A stretch of DNA of 64,000 bases from Aurelia coerulea (lineage: Eukaryota > Cnidaria > Scyphozoa > Semaeostomeae > Ulmaridae): positions 11,244,501 to 11,308,500 of the forward strand of contig CM076944.1 of assembly GCA_039566865.1 (NCBI GenBank). Reading direction: 5' to 3'. Numbering within the stretch: the first letter of the stretch is position 1; every line of letters starts with the position of its first letter. A program made the translations under genes and the position numbers. The notes below the pieces were generated by a model. The model worked only from the letters and a program-made list of their open reading frames with translations, did not search any database and had not been told where the DNA came from. Of the stretch, positions 44,986-56,149 are shown piece by piece.

Positions 44986-45926
44986 ATGCAGTTTAGTTGA
45001 AAAGATGTTTTCCCATCATACTAAATGTTAATAGACATCCAAAAATGATCCTTTTGCACTAAAAAGCTGTGGAAAGCATAAACCGGAATTTTGAACAAAA
45101 TCTTGGCATGTTTTACCAAGAAGTATATGCCATACATTTAACACCAAGAAGTATGTTCCCCTCACAACATCCAATTCTTTACATTTCAGCTTAGCAACAA
45201 CACAAGTACACAATTTGCAAATAGAACAAAACAGCAAGATGCCACTTCCACACAAGGTTCTAATGCAAGTAAAATTTGAGACTTGAAATTCATTGTTACC
45301 TAAGCAACTGTAGTATAGCATAGTCATTAGAAATTGTAGCCTGGATCTTAGCAATTGATAAACAACGGAACTTCCATGTAACATGCACTTATGGGACCAA
45401 TTTCATTGCCCATGTTTCCGCTGTATGGAGTTGTAATATTTTTCAATACTGTATTTTGGGATGAAAATATATGTCATGGGTGGTGTCTGTTAGTGGAGGT
45501 TCCACTCTACACAAATAAATAGTTACTTCAAGAAAGGCAGGCAACACATTTCTTGGATAAGTGCAGCAAATGAGCAGCTCTAACGTGGACCAAATTTGAC
45601 TGTATGTTTTTCTGTTGAACAAAGTAAGATCCACAAATGTTTGGATGATAAAACTGAAATGGCTATCTTGATAGAGATCAAACTTTTGAAACTGGTCGCA
45701 CTTTAACAGGCTACATTTTCACTTCCGCCCAACTAAAGTCTTGTCTGTCTCAAATTGGGTGATGGGTGAAATATCTGCAAACTAAAAAATAATAAAGATG
45801 ATTTGTATTGAGTACTTTCGCATTTTGCAAATCTCATGTGACATCTAATTTAAAACAGACTTTGAAATAGGGTTAGGATTTGAAAAAAAAAATAAACACA
45901 ACATTTATTTGCAAATACATGGATCT
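44986..45926. other. No gene recognised
   Basis: A Cys-rich minus-strand frame (45028-45384) has no domain. It lies downstream of the P2X7-like pieces on the same strand and may be their 3' flank. Confidence 0.35.
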
Positions 45927-47140
45927 TTACTGATGTTCTACCACCTCGTTATAACCTCTGCGTTCATGAATGCCATATTTGTTCTGAATAAAGTTATATA
46001 CGCCTGTAGGCCAGGGCTCCCTGTTGTCATAACCAAGGTACTGTAATTGAAGATCCAACTTGGCCAGCCATCTGTAAGCTACAGCTCGTAGAAATCTGTT
46101 GAAAGTAGAGTGCTATGTTTTTTTAGTTTTTGATAAAGTAAGGAAATGCTGACCATTAGAAGTCTGCTGATTGAATTTTACAAAGTGGAATGGCCACTTT
46201 TCTGCATTGAAAACCTGGAATGATAGGGTCTACTTGGGTAGAATGGGTAAGACCAAAAATATGTGAATAAATTAAGTAAAAATCTCAAGATACAGATTTT
46301 CTCATTTTCACTACTGCTAGCTACATCTGTTAGCATCACTCTCCGATAACTTCAAGTATTGAATGTTGATTGTTAAACAGTTCACAATATACAATTTCTT
46401 GGTGACCAACATCATCCATTTTACCCCTGGTCTACCCATTTTACCCTGGACCAAGTAGTAGATCAGACCCTATTGCAAAAGGAGAGGGGGGAATGACAAC
46501 CAGAATTGCCTATTCATGACTTTTCTGATTTTCAAGAAAGAGATAACTTGGCCTAGGCCTAGCCTAAACGCCTTGCCTATCGTAGCCTGACCATACAAAC
46601 ATTCATCCAGGGTAAATCTGAGTGCATATTTGGACATTTATTCAACAAGCAAATACGTTTTACAAACGGCCTTCCCCCTCTCCCCAACAAGAAGCTACTT
46701 TATTAAGATGTCATTTTTAACTTACCACTCATGTAACGACACTGTGTCTTCAAATCTGGCTTGAAGCTGTGATGGTCTGATGACATCCTTGTCTTGCCTT
46801 AAGGTTCATCTTTGACAAATATTGCAAAGATGACCCTTCCTCCTAGGCTAGGCCCATCTTCAGCTGAATTCGAGCTTGCTTATTCAGAAGCTAGTAGCTC
46901 GTGCTGGTACGGCAAATAAGGACCATCATACGTGGCAACATCTTCTCCATCGCTGGATGCATCGTCTAGGGCTTGTGATTTGTCTGTTTCGCTGCTAGCA
47001 ATATTTTTCGAGAGGACTCTGCTTTGCCGATACGAAATTAGTGCGGAGAGTGTGAATGTTGGTCGTCTCTCGAAACGCAATAAACACAATACGTCACAGG
47101 CACCGAAAGGCGGCTCACTCGCACCAGGCTCCGCAGTCAC
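45927..47140 (-). pseudogene. P2X7-like intracellular-domain gene pieces
   Basis: Minus strand. First part (about 46726-47140): an acidic stretch DDASSDGEDVATYDGPYLPY, then after a stop and frame change DKDVIRPSQLQARFEDTVS, ending at a GTAAG donor (46721-46725). Last part: TTTCAACAG acceptor, then FLRAVAYRWLAKL, YLGYDNREPWPTGVYNFI, GY and a stop at 45927. The RxVAYRxxxxW...LGxxNRxxxPxxV pattern matches the end of the P2X purinoceptor 7 intracellular zinc-binding domain, which is widespread as a standalone multicopy protein in invertebrates. The Cys-rich middle (WCxCxxC...CC) is missing, and joining the two visible ends directly would create TGA. Probably a decayed copy. Confidence 0.45.
46205..46455. 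repeat. Repeat shared with 27095-27300
   Basis: GGGTAGAATGGGTAAGACC on the left and GGTCTACCCATTTTACCCTGG on the right look like rough TIRs. The interior matches 27095-27300 (ATCTCAAGATACAGA, GCTACATCTGTTAG, TATTGAATGTTGAT). It lies in the intron-like part of the P2X7-like locus. Confidence 0.55.
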
Positions 47141-47299
47141 CTTTCTTTGTAATCTGAGTGATTTTATTTGTTAATTATGGGACAATGGCTCCTTAAATAA
47201 TCATTTTGATAGAAAATTAAGAATCATCACCCTAAAATTAACCAATTTCAAAGAAAGTTTTTCGCTTCATATGCCCTTTAGGGCCCCCTAATCTTAGCC

Positions 47300-47954
47300 A
47301 TGGCCGGTGCAAAATTGGAGCCAGGTGTACCTTGCACTCTCGAAGGAAACAACATCAGATGCATTAGTAAAGCTGGAATTAAGAAAGTTCAAAGCAAGAA
47401 GAGGTGCACCATCGGTGATTATTATTGGTAATGCTCAAAGTTTCAAGAAAACAGCCAAATGGGTAAAGAAGTTGGTCAAGAAAGAAGATGTGCAAGAACT
47501 GCTCCGCAAGCATGAATGAAGTTCACTGGAAGTTCAGTGGAAGTTGTCACCTTGTTGGGGTGGGTTCTACGAAAGAATGGTTTATAGTGAAATCGGCATT
47601 AAAGAAAACACTAGGAAATGTAAGGCTGAAGTTACTCACTGAGATAGAAACATCTATGAACAACAGAGCAATAACGTATTAGGGAGAAGATGTTGAAACA
47701 GTGCTGTCCCATCGCATTTAATCAATGGGGACGTGCTTCCTCAAATAGCAGAGGAATTAACAGACGATTTTGAAAGACAGCAATGTCCAAAAGGGATACA
47801 GGTACATGTGCAGTAAACGTCATGATCTTCGGAAAAGATGGAATCATGAGTATCGTGTGGCACCTCGACAGTACCACCCAATGAGCAAGAGCAAGGGAAC
47901 AGAAATTAGTAAAGGCGAAGTAGTGATGATATCTTCAAATGATCATCGCTCAAG
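47300..47954 (+). pseudogene. BEL/Pao integrase remnant, 5' part
   Basis: Frames in order read SQVYLALSKETTSDALVKLE, FKARRGAPSVIIIGNAQSF, KWVKKLV, HWKFSG, MNNRAITY, GYRYMCSKRHDLRKRWNHEY and KGEVVMISSNDHRS. This is the BEL/Pao integrase core through the GPY-like end (ARRGxPxxIYSDNAKxF ... NNRPLTY ... RWxxEY ... GEVVxI). Stops and frameshifts separate them. The catalytic SDN is GNA, so the core Asp is lost. It continues after the fold-back insertion at 50856. Confidence 0.78.
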
Positions 47955-50855
47955 CAAGGGCGCCTACCTTGTAGGAAGTGTGTTTATTCCAAGTACTGTA
48001 GAGTAATGGGTGTCATGTGACCCAGTACAGAGAGAGTCCTAAAACCGTACCATGACCCAGAAGTACACAGAGTCAGTCCTCTCAATGTCAAGATGACGTA
48101 TGAATAACTTTGTGATTTCAAATTCCGGTGTTATGAAACACGATATCATCTGTTATACGATCTGGCCACAGGGAATCAGACAGCGTGATTTTTGATTGGT
48201 CAACTCTAATAGACGTTAGAATTTGAAAATCCCAGTAACAAGAAAAACTTAGGGGTGTGCAACTTTTCCTAACTCCATTGTTCACTTTTCTCACAAGCGC
48301 GTTACACGTTGCTGTGGTCAGAGCCCGTTGCTATGGCCAGTAAACAAAACTTTCGGTAAATTGAGCTGGGGGTTGGCACTGCTAAGAAATTTTTCAGCTG
48401 GTTGTTCGCTTATTGTCACGCAGTGTCTGTGGTAGTCTGACTTGACTTGGGATATATTTGGTTTTATTTTTTCGGAAGAGACTTGTGGCAGAGGTATATA
48501 TTTTGGTTTTATTTTCGCGGAAGAGACTTAGGGCAAGTCCAAACTGAGGTAAGTTGTTGTTGAAATATTGATTTTGCAAGTACTTTTCTTCATTCAAAGT
48601 AGCATAACATAAAGGAAGAATTGGTTCAACAGCATGCAAGCGTTTAATAAGTTTAAGTTCTCCATTAGGCTAAGGATTTGCCTTGTGCATGAAAGGAAAC
48701 TGTAGAATTTGAATTGAACAATATTTATTAACGTGGAACTTGACCTCTTCTATTTATCATGGTTTCTTAAATTTCTGGAGGTGCAGGTAAACTTTCTTGA
48801 AAGCCGTTGCTTATAAAAACGTGTATTGATTGTTATTCTCAGGTACAACGCTCGCCCCCCAATAATCTTGAGGATTGACTTTTTCATGCGACCCCCTAGT
48901 TTGCACACGGTGTCACTTTTCACATCTGGTTGAACAAAGGCTTATGTAAACAATTTTGCTTGACCGAAACCACAACGGATAGAACGCGCTTGTGATAATC
49001 TTCTCTTGAGATCCTGCTCGCTGATTGGTTTATCTGCAGAAGTTGCATACCCCTCAGTTTATCAAGATAAAGCTCAAATCCTTACTGGTTGTCAGAGCAT
49101 GCGGAAATCATCCAATTTCATGCTTGTCAGCCAATGAGATCACCGCTTTCTAGCCCCTGGAGACAAAATCGGTCGTCTGAGGTAAATTTTCTAGTACCCT
49201 CACTAAAACTGAAATGGATGCTAGAATACTTCAGTTATTTGCAATTTTTTTTTATAAATCAGTTGTGGGGATTTCCGTCCAGAGTTGTTTACATGTTTAG
49301 GCACACAGCTCGTTTGGGGCCGGAGCTGCGTTCATTTTCCGGTCGAAGAATATTGACCTTCTTTGAAATATCTATAGAAATCGCTACAAATGAGATATAC
49401 AGATAAGAATTTCAGCGATTACGCATACTGACCTGAGCAATAACCGAAACTCTTTCACTGCTATCAGATCTCAAAATTGGAGGCAACTTCTAACGATTTC
49501 TGGTAGAGACATCATTTGGGCCTAAGCTTGTCCTCGCTTAAAACTCATTCCATTGCACTTAAAAAGTAATGGTAAAGTTCTTGAGCTAGATAATGCGCTT
49601 ACCCATGACTCAGACACCAGTTTGACTTCGTTTGCCTTCTTTAATTTGCCAAATTTTTGTAAGAAACAACCAGTTGTGGGCGAATTGCAAAAACTTTCCT
49701 CGGTCCATATTTTTCTCTACACAGATTCTCCGCTTCAAACAACAAACAGTGAACTATGACATTGTATCATAAAAGTCTTGCATCACAGAACATTCCTTTT
49801 TGAACGATTCCATGCGCTTTAGCGAGGCACTCGTGAATTGTATTCACGCATTTCGTTCTTTTCGTTCTTATTTCAATCAATGCAAAACATAAAAAGAACA
49901 AAACATTGTTTTGGGTTCGCTAAAAAAGATACCCGGTTTTGCACTTTTGTTTGTTTGCATTGACTGATTGAACCAAATGCGTGAAAAAAATTCACGAGTG
50001 CCTCACTAAGGCACATGGAATCGTTCTATAGGAATGTTTTGTGATGCAAAACTTTTATGATACAAAGTTCACTGCTTGTTGTTTGAAGCGGATAGACTGT
50101 GCAGATAAAAATATGGACCGAGGAAAGTTTTTGCAATTCACCCACAACTGGTCGTTTCTTATAAAAATTTGCTAATGTAAAAAAGGCAAACGAAGTCAAA
50201 CTGGTGCCTGAGTCATGGGTAATTGCATTATTCAGCTCTAGAATTTTACCATTACTTTTTAAGTGCAATGGAATGAGTTTTAAGCGAGGACAAGCTTAGG
50301 CCCAAATGATATCTCTACCAGAAATCATTAGAACTTGCCTCCAATTTTGAGATATGATAGCAGTAAAGGAGTTTGGGTTATTGCTGAGGTCAGTATGCAT
50401 AATTGCTGAAATTCTTATCTGTATATCTCATTTGTAGCGATTTCTTTAGATATTTCAACGAAGGTCAATATTCTTCGACCGGAAAATGAACGCAGCTCCG
50501 GCCCCAAACAAGCTATGTGCCTAAACATGTAAACAACTCTGGACGGAAATCCCCACAACTGATTTATTAAAAAAAATTGCAAATAACTGAAGTATTCTAG
50601 CATCCATTTCAGTTTTAGTGAGGGTACTAGAAAATTTACCTCAGACGACCGATTTTGTCTCCAGGGGCTAGAAAGCGGTGATCTCATTGGCTGACAAGCA
50701 TGAAATTGGATGATTTCCGCATGCTCTGGGAACCAGTAAGGATTTGAGCCATATCTTCAGTTTATCATGATATACAAAGATTAACAGGACTGGGACATAG
50801 GACACCGCATAAAGTACCGTGAATAAACACACTTCCTACAAGGTAGGCGCCCTTG
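47955..50855. mobile_element. 2.9-kb fold-back element in BEL integrase
   Basis: Terminal repeats begin CAAGGGCGCCTACCTTG on both sides, flanked by GCTCAAG (47948-47954 and 50856-50862). The integrase reading resumes across the gap (SSNDHRSSK before, RWKLGVIETLIK after). Inner arms about 49055-49855 and 49974-50768 pair almost completely, down to a roughly 120-bp loop. The left side has about 1 kb of extra sequence (48025-49055), including a 50-bp doubled motif TTTTATTTT..CGGAAGAGACTT. Frames in the arms (MRSPLSSPWRQNRSSEVNF) are duplicated non-functional shadows. No transposase. Confidence 0.88.
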
Positions 50856-51015
50856 GCTCAAGGTGGAAGTTGGGAGTCATAGAAACATTGATCAAATCAC
50901 ATGACATATTATTAAGGAAGCTCACGTCAGAGTGGCAGCGAACGGCAAGCCAAAGATAATGGAGGGATCAGTACAATGTTTGTATCCACTGGAGATTAAA
51001 GCAGAAATTGAGGTA
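50856..51015 (+). pseudogene. BEL/Pao integrase remnant, 3' part
   Basis: RWKLGVIETLIK then, after a shift, EAHVRVAANGKPKIMEG and SVQCLYPLEI: the closing block of BEL pol (xRWKLGxV...VRAAxxR...xLYPLE). Same strand as 47300-47954. Confidence 0.72.
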
Positions 51016-51239
51016 TTGAACGAAGATAACTGATAGAAGAGAATATACAGTCCTCAGATCAAAGAGAAAGGAAATTGACAGCAGTTGGAGCAAGAGAGAA
51101 AATACGAGACATTATCCATATTGTACCCGGGCTCATAAGGTCAGTACATCAATTCAACGCCCTAATTATCTCCAAAACCATAAATAGTATGCCATTGTAA
51201 CTTCGTACAACAGTAATTACATCTATTAGAAGACTAATT

Positions 51240-51675
51240 ATAGACTTTATTCCTAATTGGTCACGTGGTTTATTGCCAAGCGACCAAACAATAGGACCAT
51301 GTCAGATATAAGCTTCAGTACTGAAAACATAAAAAGTCCTAATTATTTCAGATAGAATATATCAAAACCTCAATAAACTACTTAAAACTGAAGAAAATAT
51401 GAAATAGAGAAAAAAGAAAAAATTTTGTCTTTCTTTGTTAGAGATATGATGTCATCAATTTACATGACGTCATGGAATCTATAATTTGCTGATGTCAGCA
51501 AATATAAATAATGTATATATCAAACAAAAGTATGTTCCAAGGGAATTGTTTGGTACCGAGCACAACTTCGTCAAGGTTAAACCAAATAAATTATGACTGT
51601 TTTTGTGACTTTCTTTGTGACTACGCTCCAAATATGGGTATCTGCTGGTCACAAGTCTAAAATTTAATTTCCAAT
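51240..51675. mobile_element. Diverged relative of family D MITE
   Basis: Keeps the block order of family D: GGTCACGTGG..GCCAAGCGACC (worn E-box/X-box, 51258-51284), ATGACGTCATGG, TTTGCTGATGTCAGCAAATA, TTTCTTTGTGAC, CCAAATATGG. Ends with TTAACCCTA were not found. Confidence 0.6.
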
Positions 51676-52100
51676 TAAAGAGGCATTCCGCAGAAAAAAT
51701 CGGATATCGTTGAACTGCGTTGTTTGCTTTTGAAACTAGCATGCTCATCATTATAAACATTTTCAAATGCTTGTCTGACGTGAATAAAGTTCAAACGGGC
51801 CAAAAACGAAACAGATATTATTCAAAATAGAGACTAAGAACTCATCCGAGACAGAAAACGAGAATTCTCGGTAATGCCGATCAATGCTATTACGCGCAGT
51901 CGACCTTTGATATCAAGATTCGCTGATAACCGACCGTCGGACAATAACGAAAACATGCTACCTTTATTCACCGAGAACGATGCATAAAAATAATAGGGTA
52001 TTGAAATCAAAATTCGCCCATATGTTTCTTCCATATCTTGCGTTTAAGAAGCGCCATCAACGAAAGAAAAACGACTTCCGAGGGCTGACATAGGTAAGAC
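51676..52100. other. No gene recognised
   Basis: Minus-strand frame 51834-52034 (MEETYGRILISIPYYFYASF) has no domain. Confidence 0.35.
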
Positions 52101-52294
52101 GGGGTAAAGTGAACTATTTTGGAGGTTTTTCAAGGATATCCTTAAGATATTGTAGCTGAGGGCAAAATTGATAATAATGTCTTGACATTATGTCTTTGGG
52201 TCAGTTTATCCAACAAAATATTTTTCAAATCTTTTTCCATTGTCTCGCAAAGGAGCTTTCTTTGGCGAACGCTCTGCCTAGTTCACTTTACCCC
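52101..52294. mobile_element. GGGGTAAAGTGAACTA element, short copy
   Basis: Perfect 16-bp TIR: GGGGTAAAGTGAACTA at 52101 and its reverse complement ending at 52294. Non-coding, 194 bp, 5 bp away from the next copy. Confidence 0.85.
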
Positions 52295-52299
52295 AGGCT

Positions 52300-53037
52300 G
52301 GGGTAAAGTGAATTACTTAGCAATTGTTCGATAAAACCAAAATAATGCTGGTAATACCTAAAAACATAAATTATTTTGCAACTCTAAGGAGTTCTTCGCA
52401 TGCCACAACGAAACCAACCCAAAAATTTTACAAGAGTGATATTTAAAAAAATTAAATGGTGACCGATGTCGAGAACGATCTTTGCAGATCAAATATAAAC
52501 CAAAAACTATTGTGAAAGTCACAAATTCAAGTCAGATTGCGATACCTGAATACACTTCGATGAACAATAATGAGAATATACTTGGAAAATACTAAATTGC
52601 ATATAAATACCAAATCACTACAAAGAGAAACACTATTTTCAAAGTAGTTCACTTTTCCCTGAAACCTCCGCCCAGAAATAAAACCAAAAATAGTTATAAA
52701 TCCATAACAATGATCAGTATTCTAATTTCACAGTGATGGGCATTTATCCTTTCCATGTGGATAGGTATACTTGCTTCATCAAATCCCAATGAAATTCTTG
52801 TTGGATCAGTTACCGCATTTTGGAATGAAGGTCAAACTTACGCTGTCAAACGTTTGAAGGTTTCCCAGGGAGCTGGTATCAGAATATATCTCTGTGTCAT
52901 CAGAGCGAAAAATTATCCTGCAAATTATGATTTTCTGAAGGAAAAATGATTAAGGAAATGAGACTGAAAAGGTCTTCTTCAGCTAAGTTCGTGTTCACAT
53001 GAGAAAATCGAAAATCGTGGGTAGTTCACTTTACCCC
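52300..53037. mobile_element. GGGGTAAAGTGAA element, long copy
   Basis: Starts GGGGTAAAGTGAATTA (52300) and ends TAGTTCACTTTACCCC (53022-53037). An internal near-terminus (AGTTCACTTTTCCC, 52645) suggests older nesting or a deletion series. The outermost ends, 52101 and 53037, are also a perfect TIR pair, so the two could move together. A 64-codon frame at 52755 has no domain. Confidence 0.8.
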
Positions 53038-53201
53038 GGTCGAAGCAAAATATCGACTGAACGGTAGATCTTTTAAAGCAATATGTTAGCTGAAAAAAAC
53101 GTCTTTCTCGGCCCTTTCCTTTTGGAAAGAGTAAACACATGGCACGTGCTTCAAATCGATCAAAACAATCATAGAAATGAATTTCGCCTTGGGGTCAAAA
53201 C

Positions 53202-53700
53202 TTAACCCTAATCCTACCGGGGGGGGGGTGTTTTCCACCCCCCTGTCGGTTTTTTGTAGAGCATTCTTTAACGACAAAAGCTATGACACTCAAACTCTCT
53301 GACAATTACTAATTATCTATTAGCTACATTTTGACCATTTAATTTTTGAACAATAGGTGTCACGTTACAGGTGGCACTACCATATTTGGAGCAAGGTATT
53401 GGAAAAATTAATTATTTTGATATTTTTACTCCCAGAAATAGTTCCAAATGTTGACTATTGTACTTCAAAAGAATCAGCAAATAATTAGCTTTCTATTTTT
53501 GTCAATAACAATGGAATTTGCTGACGTCAGCATTCTTAGATGATGACGTCACTCTGGCCGCCATTTTGGGTCATTTTGGCACATTTTGAAGTTTTTTCCA
53601 ACAGATTTTGCTAAAAATGCATAGAATTACGTTAGGCAACACTTTAAAAGCATTTTGAGCCAATTATTATCAATTTACATATTTTTCTTTACATATTTTT
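53202..53700. mobile_element. TTAA-type MITE, right end missing
   Basis: TTAACCCTAATCCTACCGG plus a GGGGGG..CACCCCCC hairpin, then CCATATTTGG (53390), CTGACGTCAG (53521-53530) and TGACGTCA (53544). No matching right end was found; about 53700 is a guess. Confidence 0.6.
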
Positions 53701-54216
53701 CGTTATTACCCGCATTTTATCCGCATTTATCCCGTATTTAGCCGCATTTATTTCCGATGCTCCATTCGTTTCTTTACCAAAGAGAAATGATAGGAAAGCG
53801 ACCAGTGCCAAGATAATATTAATTTCCCCTATTAGAATTGGTGAACTTTTGACAATTTTGGGGTTAAATCAGAAACATCGTACGCCTTTGGCAAAATTCC
53901 TTTTTGTTTTCAAGAAAATCCATCAAAAATCCGTAAAAATCCTCTTGTTCTGGAAAAATCTCGTACGCTTTTTCGAAAGAATTAAATGCCCCTCGTTTCA
54001 CCATAGTTAATGGTTTCGCCTACTGGAAAACCAGCTTTGCACAACAGACCACTTTCCTTTCTTTTAAAGTGGTCTGGAGCACAGGCTACCAATCAGATGC
54101 ATTGTGAATTCAAACTCAATTATTCAAAATTTGAGTGCTGTGATGGAAGATGATTTGTTTCTTTCTGAGAAAGGAAAGTCTTTCACAAAGAATTCCACCA
54201 TAAGCATTGAACCCTG
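53701..54216. other. No gene recognised
   Basis: Contains a short degenerate run of CGCATTTATCC words (53708-53755). No coding domain. Confidence 0.4.
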
Positions 54217-54363
54217 AACATGCCTGTAGGAAGTGAGGGCAGGGGGCTCGAGCCCCGAAATAATTGCGAAAACAATTTTGCTACGCCAGTAACATGAATT
54301 AGATTTTTTTTCTATTGTATAAGGAGAGAAGCTGACCAAGCAGTGGCTACTTCCTACCACCCT
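54217..54363. mobile_element. Degraded hAT-like MITE
   Basis: CATGCCTGTAGGAAGTG on the left and CTTCCTACCACCCTG on the right resemble the ends of 8959-9121. No intact target duplication. Confidence 0.5.
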
Positions 54364-54709
54364 GATTTGTGGATGGACGGGGGTCTGCCACCAGGTTTTC
54401 AGAAAGCTACCCTCTTTTAATTACCGGAACTTGCTTTCATACACACTTTTATGATGATCTTCTGCGACAACTGCCATTTTAACTATCGTTTTGTGAAATA
54501 CAGCAAAACCCACTCATTTTTATGGGAAATCTCCCGTAAAATACCCTTGTTTAGAGAATTTTTAGCCCAAAAACCCACCCAATATATGCGGCATGTACCC
54601 ATGCCCTAAATATGTTATGTACCCCCCCCCCCCCCGGAGTGAGCAACACTTCATTAACAATTCCAACAGCTAGTCTCTGATAATGAGCAAATATGTGCTA
54701 CAGCCATAC

Positions 54710-54895
54710 CTTTAGAATTTTTCTGATGGCTTCTCTCAAAATTTCCATCTTTTCCATCTGTACCTCTCTTTTTATCAGGAAAGCAGTCCCGAAGGCCCTC
54801 GTTACGACACCGCAAATATGTCATACCATACCAACCCCAAGTTTGTTTACAACCCCATTTGATGCCTTTTGCATAACCATGACCACCTCTACCAC
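54710..54895 (-). CDS. Orphan host exon, symmetric phase 1-1
   Basis: Minus-strand exon bounded by CTATCAG (acceptor) and AAG/GTATGG (donor); 186 bases, phase 1 at both ends. It encodes GGRGGHGYAKGIKWGCKQTW then GWYGMTYLRCRNEGLRDCFP, then a Lys/Asp/Asn-rich tail. Three Cys and four Trp/aromatic clusters suggest a small extracellular module; symmetric 1-1 exons are typical of shuffled extracellular domains. I do not recognise the family. No neighbouring exon identified. Confidence 0.42.
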
Positions 54896-55149
54896 CTGAT
54901 AGATAAAAGAAAAGAACGTAATCATAATTAGTGATCGATTTCATTTGCAACAGGGTGAATTGAATGCTTGATAAAGATCACACGATAAACTTTAATTCTC
55001 AATTCTCTATCGTCACTCTGCAGGAGGGAGCAAGAATTCGTAATACTAAGTACAAGCACAATTAGCTATGGGCTGCCAGTCCTAATGAGTGACAGTGGAA
55101 ATTCTAAATATTCAAATTTCAAAGAATGGGTATATAAAAACTCTATTCA

Positions 55150-55330
55150 GCCCCCTCTCTAATAAGCCTTCTCTAAATGTTTCCGATGCTTACCGGTTCC
55201 TACGTTTCTGCGTTACTGTGGTGCAAAGATGTGGAATGCCATTCCGATAGAAGTAAAGAAATCCCCATCTTTCACCAGATTTCATAAAAATTTGAAATCA
55301 TATTTATTTGAAAAAAGTTACATTAACTGA
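55150..55330 (+). pseudogene. LINE ORF2 C-terminal scrap
   Basis: FLRYCGAKMWNAIPIEVKKS and FTRFHKNLKSYLFEKS followed by TGA match the xYxGAKLWNxLPxxIKxxxSxxxFKxxLKxYLL tail of LINE ORF2. Upstream codons (SLNVSDAYRFLRF) are in a shifted frame. Only about 60 codons survive. Confidence 0.68.
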
Positions 55331-56094
55331 TTGAAAGAATAAATCAACCTGCTCATTACTCATTATTGCTAAATGTGGCTGCTTTTTACTTGATTAGGTT
55401 ACCTACTGCGAGAGCTCATCCTTAACCCTATTCGTACTAAACCGCCCCCCCCCCCCTACCAGACTTTGCTGCACTACGCTAAAATGACAAGAGATATAGC
55501 CACCAGTTTTGTTGAATTATTCTCAAATTTCATAGGTAATTAAATTCTTGAAATTTCATTGTTCTACCTCAGATCATTTTACCTCAACAATACCATATGT
55601 GGAAGGTACTCATCAAAAAAGCTTAAATGTCGTTTGTCCGATCGATCTCAAAGATGCACCATTCGATTGCATTTAATGAGTAATTTAATTTATAATATAT
55701 ATTTTTTCATATTTGCTGAAATCAGCAAAATATAATATCTTGACGTCTTTCACATTTATGACGTCATTTGTCTTATGAAGAAGTGGAAAATGTATTTTTT
55801 GTTTGTCTAATTTGCTTCATGTTATTAATTTTGATTCATTTTGAGTCTATATTTACCAGGTGAAAGGACAGGACTTGCAAAAACCTGCGGTTAAAAAAAA
55901 TCCATCCAGCAAAAGGCTAATTTAAAACAAATTGGGCTAAAAATAGAAATTAAAAATTTTGAACGGTATATGTTTTGAAACTATGACACGTGTCCTACTA
56001 TTTGAAACAAATTTGAGGAAATCTGTTGAGCGGTTGATTAAATAGAATTTTTCTGGTTAAGAAGGTATAAGTTTGCCAATTTTCATAGTTTTTC

Positions 56095-56120
56095 GGCCGC
56101 CTAGCAACAAATCACGTAAC
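56095..56120 (+). promoter_or_regulatory. Worn X-box + E-box block, family H copy 2
   Basis: GCCGCCTAGCAAC and ATCACGTAAC at the same spacing as the other three blocks. Two CpG-type changes have worn each half. Confidence 0.4.
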
Positions 56121-56149
56121 TAATCAATTTTAATTGTTATATTTGAATA

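Noticed and set aside
49089..50687. Duplicated frames of 90-105 codons (SPWRQNRSSEVNFLVPS) as a gene pair
   Set aside because: They are the two arms of one palindrome, with no domain or splice context.
47955..50855. BEL long terminal repeats
   Set aside because: The repeated segments are inverted, not direct, and the insertion lies inside integrase coding, so they are not LTRs.
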